Made by a program: the position numbers and the translations under genes. Below, in pieces: positions 16,306 to 23,049 of a DNA stretch of 24,714 bases. The DNA is taken from contig CBDUQN010000046.1 of the NCBI GenBank assembly GCA_965369375.1, forward strand, positions 1-24,714, in the 5' to 3' direction. Within the stretch, counting starts at the first letter, position 1; each line of letters starts with the position of its first letter. The DNA is from CBDUQN01 sp965369375 (GTDB lineage Bacteria > Krumholzibacteriota > Krumholzibacteriia > Krumholzibacteriales > Krumholzibacteriaceae). Under the pieces are notes generated by a model. It ran no database searches, had not been told where the DNA came from, and saw nothing but the letters and a program-made list of their open reading frames with translations.

Positions 16306-16470
16306 TATACTATGCCGGTCACATCATTGGATAGGAGATTCAACGCGGCTCGGAAAGCGAATACGGTTGCGGTGAACATTCTCTCATGAAGCGGCACACG
16401 ATTATTTAAACCTCCCCCTGAAACGACAAAAAGGGAAAACACAGAGTGCTTCTCGGGAGACAACTATAGA

Positions 16471-16531
16471 CTGCATCTGAAATGCAGAACGCCCTCCCTG
16501 CGCTTAATGAAGCGAACGCTCGAGAGGGCGT
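16471..16531 (-). terminator. Paired hairpins downstream of the MFS transporter
   Basis: ACGCCCTC (16489-16496) pairs with GAGGGCGT (16524-16531), enclosing an inner CGCTT-AATG-AAGCG hairpin (16501-16514). Adjacent is a second stem CTGCAT/ATGCAG (16471-16476, 16482-16487). They lie 37 bp beyond the transporter stop. There is no T tract, so this may stabilise or process the mRNA 3' end rather than be an intrinsic terminator. Confidence 0.4.
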
Positions 16532-16567
16532 ACATTGATTTTCCGTCGTCTCTATCTGCAAGACACT

Positions 16568-17893
16568 CTAGGCGGCCGATTTCTTCGGCGGCCTGAGTGT
16601 CAGTGCTATAACCGCCGCCACGAGACAGCAAACTCCTGCAATGATAAAAGGAACGAGCCAGGCATCCACACCGCCACCCTCGACAGTCGCCCTGTCCTTG
16701 AAATAGCCCGCTATCTGCGGACCGGCGATGCCGGCGACGCCGTAGGCGAGAAACACCCATCCATAGTTCGAACCGACGTTCTTGTTTCCGAAGAAATCCG
16801 CGGTCGCAGCGGGGAAGAGCGCGAAATTACCGCCGAAGTTGAATCCGATAATACATGCACCGATGATCAATCCCGCGGTGGTGGCGCCCATCTTGAAGAA
16901 TACGAGCATGATGATGCCCTGGAAGAGACACATGAGAAAGAGCGCGATCTTGCGGCCGATCTTGTCGGACACCGTCCCCCAGACAATGCGTCCCAGGCCG
17001 TTGAGAATCGCGTACCACGCCATCGCCGTCCCGGCGATGGCACCTGCGACAGCAGCATCTTTCGCAGCGCCGCCCGCCTGCAGTGCGTCGATACCAAAGA
17101 GTCTGATACAATAGATAACCATCAGTCCCGCCAGCGCGGAACCGATGAACATCAACCAGATCGCGTAAAACTGCGGTGTCTTGAGCATATCGGAGCTCGT
17201 CAAATCAACCGCTCCCGCTGCGGCACCCGCCGCACCCGCCTCCGGCGGCGTCCAACCCTTCGGCTTATAGCCGGCGGGTGGATTCACCATCACTGTGCTT
17301 CCCAGCAGCACAAGTACGAAGAAAGCAAGCCCATAGATGAAGAAGACGCTCTGGACGCCGGACAGGCCGAATACATTCGTTGTATTGAGGAGTCCCCCAA
17401 ACCAGCTTCCCGCGAGTTTTACCCAGAGGGTCGCGCCGAAACCGAACCCGGCAACCGCCAGGCCGGTGATCATACCTTTCTTGTCAGGAAACCACTTCAC
17501 ACCGACTGCGATCGGCACAACGTAAGCGAGGCCTATTCCCGCGCCGCCGATGATTCCGATGCAGATGAGCTGAGTTGCAAACGTCCTTCCAAAAAAGCCA
17601 CCGAGCACGTACCCGAGGCCGAGAACGATGCCTCCGGCAATCGCAACAGGTCTCGGACCGATCCTGGCCTGCAGTCGGCCCGCCAGCACCATTACCACCG
17701 CGAAAGTCGCCAGACCCGCCGAGAAAATCCAGGCAGCCTCTTTCGCGCTGAAACCATAGAGGCCTCCCTGATCGAGAGGAATGGTTATCTTTTTGGTGAA
17801 CACACTCCATGCATAGATGGCGCCGAGGCAGAGCTGGATCAGAATCGCGCCGACAACAACCAGCCAGCGATTCATGGTTTTCCGTTCGTTCAT
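16568..17893 (-). CDS. MFS transporter of the oxalate:formate antiporter (OxlT-like) family
   Basis: 441 aa, about 12 transmembrane segments, inner membrane. Seen: N-terminal NRWLVVVGAILIQLCLGAIYAWSVF, typical of OxlT-like carriers, GLYGFSAKEAAWIFSAGLATFAVVM, the MFS loop 2-3 motif GRLQARIGPRP, and the loop 8-9 motif GTVSDKIGRKIALF. Such proteins move small carboxylates (oxalate/formate, lactate, pyruvate); the substrate cannot be read from sequence. A central loop, GWTPPEAGAAGAAAGAVD, is typical of the family. The start is supported by AGAGGAGG 6 nt before ATG 17893. It is monocistronic and divergent from glnA, with its own promoter. Confidence 0.9.
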   Translation of the reverse strand: MNERKTMNRWLVVVGAILIQLCLGAIYAWSVFTKKITIPLDQGGLYGFSAKEAAWIFSAGLATFAVVMVLAGRLQARIGPRPVAIAGGIVLGLGYVLGGFFGRTFATQLICIGIIGGAGIGLAYVVPIAVGVKWFPDKKGMITGLAVAGFGFGATLWVKLAGSWFGGLLNTTNVFGLSGVQSVFFIYGLAFFVLVLLGSTVMVNPPAGYKPKGWTPPEAGAAGAAAGAVDLTSSDMLKTPQFYAIWLMFIGSALAGLMVIYCIRLFGIDALQAGGAAKDAAVAGAIAGTAMAWYAILNGLGRIVWGTVSDKIGRKIALFLMCLFQGIIMLVFFKMGATTAGLIIGACIIGFNFGGNFALFPAATADFFGNKNVGSNYGWVFLAYGVAGIAGPQIAGYFKDRATVEGGGVDAWLVPFIIAGVCCLVAAVIALTLRPPKKSAA

Positions 17894-17929
17894 GCAATCC
17901 CTCCTCTTAATGTAAAAATTAACTTTTGA

Positions 17930-17957
17930 AATATAATTGACCTGCTTATCTTGTCAA
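17930..17957 (-). promoter_or_regulatory. Promoter of the OxlT-like transporter
   Basis: Minus strand TTGACA (17957-17952), a perfect -35, 16 bp spacer, then TATATT (17935-17930). It lies about 40 bp upstream of the transporter ATG, giving a short leader with a strong SD. Confidence 0.65.
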
Positions 17958-18013
17958 TGTCTATCTGTGCCGGAACTGATTCCCTGACACTAATTCACAG
18001 GATCAATTATTCC

Positions 18014-18042
18014 TTGAAAGAGCGCTCTGTTTCAAATATATT
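18014..18042 (+). promoter_or_regulatory. glnA-gatE-gatD promoter with a palindromic spacer
   Basis: TTGAAA (18014-18019), 17 bp spacer, TATATT (18037-18042). Both hexamers are 5/6. The -35 and spacer form an imperfect palindrome, 18014-18035, with arms TTGAAA and TTTCAA and core AGAGCGCTCT. That is a likely repressor or activator site. A small stem GCTTAC/GTAAGC (18057-18062, 18077-18082) lies in the leader. Confidence 0.6.
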
Positions 18043-18114
18043 GGGAATTCTCAAATGCTTACACGATAAGGTCGCGGTAAGCAGCGTGAATAATCCCGAG
18101 CAGGAGGTAAAATA

Positions 18115-19524
18115 ATTTTTGCCAGTATCGGAAAACTGAAAAGCACGATACGCAAACTCCAAATCAGACATATAGATCTCAAATTCACCGATCTCTTCGG
18201 GAGATGGCATCACATTACCGTCCCCCCCTCCAGAATGGACGAGCGGTTCTTTCGCGAGGGAGTGGGATTCGACGGCTCCAATTTCCCCGGATTCTCGACC
18301 GTGGAAGAGGGCGACCTGAGCCTCATGCCTGATCTCGCAACAGGCTTCATCGATCCATTCCCCGCCGAGCCCACCCTCTCGTTCATCTGCAAGATCACCG
18401 AGGCGGACTCGAAAGCGCCGTTCACGAGGGATCCGCGATCGATCGCCGCGAATGCGGAAAGCTACATGAAAAAAACGAAAATTGCCGATCGATCGAATTG
18501 GGGACCCGAGTTCGAGTACCACGTATTCGACGAAGTGCTCGTCAGGAATTCCAATATGATCTGCGGATACGAGGTGACACCGTCGGAAGGCGCATTCGAG
18601 GAGACATTCGGCCTCGATAGCGGCGGCGGATACCACGCCCTCCCGCCGGAAGACACACTTGCGGATATCAGAAACAGAACCGTCACGCTACTCGAGGAGG
18701 CGGGCGTCAAGGTGCTGTACCATCATCACGAGGTCGGCGGCCACGGGCAGGTCGAAATCGAGGTAGGATTCGGCCCGATAGCACGGATGGGTGATATCGC
18801 AATGATGGTGAAGTACTTCGCTCGGATGACCGCTCATGAGTACGGGAAGATTGCGACGTTCATGCCGAAACCGATACACGGAGAACCGGGTAACGGGATG
18901 CACTTTCACCAGATGCTCTATAAGAAGGGTAAACCGATCTTTTACGACCGGCGTGGATACGCGGGCTTGAGCAAAACGGCGCATCAGTACATCGCGGGGC
19001 TGCTCGCGCACACCCCCGCCCTGCTCGCGATCACCAATCCGAGCACGAATTCCTACAAGCGACTCGTACCCGGCTTCGAGGCTCCGATCAATTGCTTCTT
19101 CTCACACGCCAACCGGTCCGCGGCGATCAGGATTCCGAAGTACGCGACAACGGCAGCGGCCAAGAGGCTCGAGTTCAGGCCGCCCGACGCAACGGGCAAC
19201 GCCTACCTCACAATGGCGGCCCAGCTCATGGCCGGCCTCGACGGGATAAAGCGAAAACTCGATCCCACCGAGCTCGGATTCGGGCCGCATGACATCAACA
19301 TTTTCGAAATGTCGGAGAGGAAGAGACGGAAGATAAAACCGCTCCCCTCGTCGCTGTCCGACGCACTCGATGAGCTCGAGAAAGATCACGATTTTCTCCT
19401 CGAAGGCGATGTATTCACCGAATCGATGATCCTCGACTGGATACGCTTGAAGCACGAGAGGGAGATCACACCGGTCCGGAATCGGACGCACCCCCTCGAG
19501 ATACAGTTCTACCTCGACTGCTGA
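18115..19524 (+). CDS. glnA: Type I glutamine synthetase, apparent ATT start
   Basis: ATP-dependent synthesis of glutamine from glutamate and ammonia; 469 aa if begun at ATT 18115. Seen: beta-grasp domain IDLKFTDLFGRWHHITVP, GVGFDGSNFPGFS, GPEFEYHVFD, HHHEVGGHGQVEIEV, GEPGNGMHFHQ, ITNPSTNSYKRLVPGFEAP, NRSAAIRIP and RLEFRPPDATGNAYL. The first ATG (18235) would cut off the first 40 residues, including conserved KFTDLFGRWHHITVP. In frame, no ATG, GTG or TTG exists between the stop at 18091 and 18235. AGGAGG (18102-18107) lies 7 nt before ATT and 4 nt before ATA 18112. From ATT the length and numbering match E. coli GlnA. Phe397 occupies the position of the adenylylated Tyr397, so that control is absent. 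First gene of an operon with gatE and gatD. Confidence 0.9.
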   Translation: MFASIGKLKSTIRKLQIRHIDLKFTDLFGRWHHITVPPSRMDERFFREGVGFDGSNFPGFSTVEEGDLSLMPDLATGFIDPFPAEPTLSFICKITEADSKAPFTRDPRSIAANAESYMKKTKIADRSNWGPEFEYHVFDEVLVRNSNMICGYEVTPSEGAFEETFGLDSGGGYHALPPEDTLADIRNRTVTLLEEAGVKVLYHHHEVGGHGQVEIEVGFGPIARMGDIAMMVKYFARMTAHEYGKIATFMPKPIHGEPGNGMHFHQMLYKKGKPIFYDRRGYAGLSKTAHQYIAGLLAHTPALLAITNPSTNSYKRLVPGFEAPINCFFSHANRSAAIRIPKYATTAAAKRLEFRPPDATGNAYLTMAAQLMAGLDGIKRKLDPTELGFGPHDINIFEMSERKRRKIKPLPSSLSDALDELEKDHDFLLEGDVFTESMILDWIRLKHEREITPVRNRTHPLEIQFYLDC

Positions 19525-19559
19525 CCCGCACGTAAGGCATATAAAGGAGCAGTTCCCAA

Positions 19560-21509
19560 GTGGTAACGATAAAAAAGATGGAAGAGATGACGCCCGAAGC
19601 GTATGCGGAATTCGGTCTCCGAAGCGGCCTCGAGATTCATCAACAACTCGACACAAAAAAGAAGCTCTTCTGCCGCTGTCCCGTCCATCCCTACACCGAT
19701 GAGTTTCATGCGGAAATTCTCAGGCATATGCGGCCGACACTCTCCGAGCTCGGAGAGTACGACGGTACGGCGCTGATGGAATTCAAGACGAAAAAAGAGA
19801 TTATCTACCAGATACACAAGGACACGGTTTGCACATACGAGATGGATGACACGCCGCCGTTCGAGCTCAATGAAGAGGCACTCGACATCGCGCTGCAGGT
19901 GACGATGCTGCTGAACTGCAACCTCGTCAGCGAGCTCCATATTGCACGCAAACAGTATCTCGACGGATCGATTCCAACCGGCTTCCAGCGAACGACGATC
20001 CTCGGCGTGGACGGATGGATTCCCTACAAGGGAAGGCGCATCGGTATCAAACAGCTCGGTCTCGAGGAAGATGCATGCCGTGAAGTAAGCGATAACGGGC
20101 ACGACCGGATCTACCGAACCGATCGACTCGGCATTCCATTGATCGAACCGGTGACATATCCGGACATGCGCACGCCGACGGAAGTTGCCGAGGTGGCCCA
20201 GATAATCAGATGGCTCACGCGGTCCACGGGCCGGGTTCGCCGCGGCATCGGCGCGGCGCGCCAGGATGTCAACGTCTCCGTCGAGGGAGGAACCCGTGTC
20301 GAGATAAAGGGCGTATCCCGCATACCGCTCATTCCGCTCCTCGTGCACACCGAGGGATTCCGGCAGCTCGCGCTGCTGGAGATAAAACGTGAGCTCCAGA
20401 GCAGAGGCATCACCCATGCTTCTTTCCAGGCGGACGTATACAACGCTACTGAATTGCTCCGTGGAACGCGGTACTACCCTGTAGCGAAGGCTATGAACAA
20501 AAATCTGCAAGTTCGTTCGATAGTGCTGCGAGGATACCACGGAATACTCGCTACGAGAACACAGCCGGAGACGAATTTTGCGAGGGAGATCTCGGATCGG
20601 GTCCGTGTCGTTGCGTGCCTCGACCTTCTCCCGAACATCGTTCATTCCGACATGGAGGGAGAAACACTCTCGAGCACCGAGTGGACCAAGATCAAAAAAC
20701 AATCTCGAACGGGGAACAACGACACCGTCGTGATCGTCTGGGGTTCGGAGCAGGATGTAACCACAGCAGCGAAGGAAATCGCGATCAGAGCCGAGGAAAC
20801 CCTCGACGGAGTTCCGAATGAAACCCGCCAGGCGCTTCCCGACGGCACCAACGGTTTCGAGCGGATCCTGCCCGGGCCCAACCGGATGTACCCGGACACC
20901 GATCTTCCGCCGATCGCCATAACGGAGGAACGGATCGGCCGGATACGATCGATACTCCCCGAAGCGCCGTGGATAAAGGAGAAGCGCTACGGCGAGCTCG
21001 GACTCGGATCGGATGTCGCCCGGAATATGAGCATAGCCGTCGAAAAGGATCTTTTCGACCGGGCCGTGGAAGAGACATCCCTCACACCCCCTTTCCTCGC
21101 GAATCTTCTGCTCATGCGGCTGCGTGGCATGCGCAGGAGGGAATTGCTCCCGAACTTCGATGATGATCTGTTCGTCGAAACATTGAAAGCGGCCGAGCGC
21201 CGGGGCATCCTCCATGAGGCGCTCCCGCTGCTCATCGAGAAAACGTGTGGAAATAAAATGACCAATCCCGACACCGCTGCGGGGGAATTAGAACCGTACG
21301 ACGAATCCACAGCCGCTTCATCCGTAGAGAAAACGCTTCGATCGGCGAACCCGCCCCCGCTCGACCACGGGCAGTTGAAGCGGTATCTCATGCGTGAAGT
21401 CATGAATCGGCACCGCGGAAGGATACGAGGCAAAACAACAGCCGTATTGGTGGAAGCTTTTATCGATGACATGACGAAAACACCGGTCAATAAGCGTAAA
21501 AGGAAATAG
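19560..21509 (+). CDS. gatE: Glu-tRNA(Gln) amidotransferase subunit E (archaeal type)
   Basis: tRNA-binding, kinase and transamidase subunit of GatDE: phosphorylates Glu-tRNA(Gln) and amidates it to Gln-tRNA(Gln) using ammonia from GatD. 649 aa, full length. Seen: cradle motif FGLRSGLEIHQQLDTKKKLF with CRCP (18-41); central cradle IPTGFQRTTILG and VTYPDMRTPTEVAEVAQIIR; then the AspRS-like insertion that separates GatE from GatB (about 320-445), with VLRGYHGILATRTQPETNFA, NIVHSDMEGE, GVPNETRQALPDGTNGFERI and PGPNRMYPDTDLPP; a helical domain; and a basic YqeY-like tail. Start GTG 19560 with AAGGAG 10 nt upstream; ATG 19578 is an alternative. 35 bp after glnA, 12 bp before gatD. GatE is classically confined to archaea. 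Confidence 0.93.
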   Translation: MVTIKKMEEMTPEAYAEFGLRSGLEIHQQLDTKKKLFCRCPVHPYTDEFHAEILRHMRPTLSELGEYDGTALMEFKTKKEIIYQIHKDTVCTYEMDDTPPFELNEEALDIALQVTMLLNCNLVSELHIARKQYLDGSIPTGFQRTTILGVDGWIPYKGRRIGIKQLGLEEDACREVSDNGHDRIYRTDRLGIPLIEPVTYPDMRTPTEVAEVAQIIRWLTRSTGRVRRGIGAARQDVNVSVEGGTRVEIKGVSRIPLIPLLVHTEGFRQLALLEIKRELQSRGITHASFQADVYNATELLRGTRYYPVAKAMNKNLQVRSIVLRGYHGILATRTQPETNFAREISDRVRVVACLDLLPNIVHSDMEGETLSSTEWTKIKKQSRTGNNDTVVIVWGSEQDVTTAAKEIAIRAEETLDGVPNETRQALPDGTNGFERILPGPNRMYPDTDLPPIAITEERIGRIRSILPEAPWIKEKRYGELGLGSDVARNMSIAVEKDLFDRAVEETSLTPPFLANLLLMRLRGMRRRELLPNFDDDLFVETLKAAERRGILHEALPLLIEKTCGNKMTNPDTAAGELEPYDESTAASSVEKTLRSANPPPLDHGQLKRYLMREVMNRHRGRIRGKTTAVLVEAFIDDMTKTPVNKRKRK

Positions 21510-21521
21510 AAGGACGGCACT

Positions 21522-22907
21522 ATGGGATCTGATCTCTATAAGGGGTACCGCGGAGATGCCCTCGGGTGTCTGAAGCGTTTCGAGGTTGGCGTCTGGTGTG
21601 ACGTCGAAATCGATTCGACGCGCGGCCACTTCACCGGCATCATCCTTCCCCGCTCCGAGACGGCTGATGACGTGCATATCGTCCTCAAGCTCCGAAACGG
21701 ATACAACGTCGGGCTCACTGTAGAGACGATAACAGAAATGAAGAAAATCGGCAGAAAAGAGGCGCACTACAAGATCCCGGAGAAGAAGTTTCCATTTGAT
21801 GCAAAGAAACCGAATGTCACGCTCCTCGGAACAGGCGGCACCATCGCTTCACGGCTCGATTACCGCACCGGAGCGGTGATCCCCGCCTTCTCTCCGGGCG
21901 AACTGTACGGATCCGTTCCCGAGCTCGCCGATATCTGCAATCTCGAAACGAAGAAGCTCTACGGCGTATTCAGCGAGAACATGGGGCCCGAGCAATGGAT
22001 CGGCACCGCCGAGGCTATCGGACGGGAGATCGAAAAGGGAACCGACGGTATCGTGATCGGGCACGGGACCGACACGATGCATCATACGGCCGCCATCCTC
22101 TCTTTCATGGTCCAGAACACACCGGTTCCAATCGTCATGGTCGGATCCCAGCGCTCGAGCGACCGCCCGTCGAGCGATGCGGCGATCAATCTCATAAACG
22201 CCACACGGACCGCAGCAGTTGGGGACATCGCGGAAGTGATGGTTTGCATGTTCGGACCGACGAGCGATCAATACGGTCTTCTTCACCGGGGCACGAGAGT
22301 GCGGAAGATGCATTCATCGTACCGGTCGGCATTCAGGACAATCGGAGATATCCCCCTTGCAATCGTCGATCGCGAACGCTTCATCCACCTTCGTCAGGAT
22401 TACCGGAAGCGGCGAAACGACCGCGAGGTCCGGATAAATCCGGCATTCGACGACCGCGTAACGATCGTATACTATTATCCCAATATGAAGCCGGATATCA
22501 TCGATGCGCTCATAGACAATGACTATAAGGGGATTATCATAGCGGGCACCGGTCTCGGGCACGTAAACAAGCCGCTCTATCCATCGCTGAAAAGAGCCTA
22601 TGAAAAGGGTGTTCATATCTATATGACTGTTCAGACACTGTGGGGATACGTGCAGATGTATGTTTACGACACGGGACGCGATATCATGGATCTCGGTGTC
22701 ATACCCGCTTCGAACATGCTGCCGGAAGTGGCCTATGTGAAACTCGGCTGGGCCCTCGGTCAGAGCCACGACCGGGAAGAAGTCGAACGCATCATGCTCA
22801 CACCGGTGGCCGGAGAGATTACCGAGCGCGAACCCCACAACGGGTATCTCATTTACCAGGGAGGAATCCCCGAGGTCGAAGAGTTCATCAGCAAATTCAA
22901 GAAATAG
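21522..22907 (+). CDS. gatD: Glu-tRNA(Gln) amidotransferase subunit D (archaeal type, asparaginase fold)
   Basis: Glutaminase subunit that feeds ammonia to GatE. 461 aa. Seen: the GatD-specific N-terminal SH3-like AnsA-associated domain (about 18-80, VGVWCDVEIDSTRGHFTGII) absent from plain asparaginases, then the type I asparaginase fold with LLGTGGTIAS (Thr107), IGHGTDTMHHTA (Thr183, Asp184), VGSQRSSDRPSSDAAINL and RGTRVRKMHSS (Lys262). These fit the Thr-Thr-Asp-Lys tetrad of GatD in spacing. ATG start with GAAGGA 8 nt upstream; 12 bp after gatE, so co-translated. A typical archaeal SRRDAF segment reads SYRSAF here. An independent asparaginase is unlikely given the N-terminal domain and the gatE partner. 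Confidence 0.94.
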   Translation: MGSDLYKGYRGDALGCLKRFEVGVWCDVEIDSTRGHFTGIILPRSETADDVHIVLKLRNGYNVGLTVETITEMKKIGRKEAHYKIPEKKFPFDAKKPNVTLLGTGGTIASRLDYRTGAVIPAFSPGELYGSVPELADICNLETKKLYGVFSENMGPEQWIGTAEAIGREIEKGTDGIVIGHGTDTMHHTAAILSFMVQNTPVPIVMVGSQRSSDRPSSDAAINLINATRTAAVGDIAEVMVCMFGPTSDQYGLLHRGTRVRKMHSSYRSAFRTIGDIPLAIVDRERFIHLRQDYRKRRNDREVRINPAFDDRVTIVYYYPNMKPDIIDALIDNDYKGIIIAGTGLGHVNKPLYPSLKRAYEKGVHIYMTVQTLWGYVQMYVYDTGRDIMDLGVIPASNMLPEVAYVKLGWALGQSHDREEVERIMLTPVAGEITEREPHNGYLIYQGGIPEVEEFISKFKK

Positions 22908-23049
22908 CCTCGGACACGGCGCGGGGCTGGAAAGAGCCTCGAGACGACGCGGGATTGTGAGAAACCTCGAAACGGAACGGGGTTGAAAAAATCTCGAGTC
23001 GAGACAGAGTCAGAAGGAAATCTCGAGACAGAACGGCAGCAATGGAAAA
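22908..23049. repeat. Degenerate 27-29 bp tandem repeat between gatD and the flippase gene
   Basis: Starts directly after the gatD stop. Units begin at 22908, 22937, 22965, 22992 and 23021, each opening with (C/T)CTCGA or CCTCGG, then a G/C-rich middle and an A-rich end (GGAAAGAG, GTGAGAAA, TGAAAAAA, GAAGGAAA). The fifth unit contains the ATG of the flippase gene (23042). Units differ at many positions, so the array is old or fast-evolving. Confidence 0.8.

Noticed and set aside
16535..17929. 464-codon open frame on the plus strand opposite the MFS transporter
   Set aside because: Charged, low-complexity translation without motifs; the minus strand codes a complete 12-segment transporter.
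18043..18101. Glutamine riboswitch (glnA RNA motif) in the glnA leader
   Set aside because: Only a small GCTTAC/GTAAGC stem is visible; I could not find the conserved core of known glutamine aptamers.
19509..21215. 568-codon open frame on the minus strand opposite gatE
   Set aside because: Antisense shadow of gatE caused by GC-rich codon bias; no recognisable motif, and gatE is clearly the real gene.
19560..21509. GatB of GatCAB
   Set aside because: The AspRS-like insertion with PGPNRMYPDTD and the length of 649 aa are GatE features; there is no gatA or gatC here.
21522..22907. Plain L-asparaginase
   Set aside because: The N-terminal GatD domain, the GSQRSSDRPSSDA motif and the adjacent gatE identify GatD.
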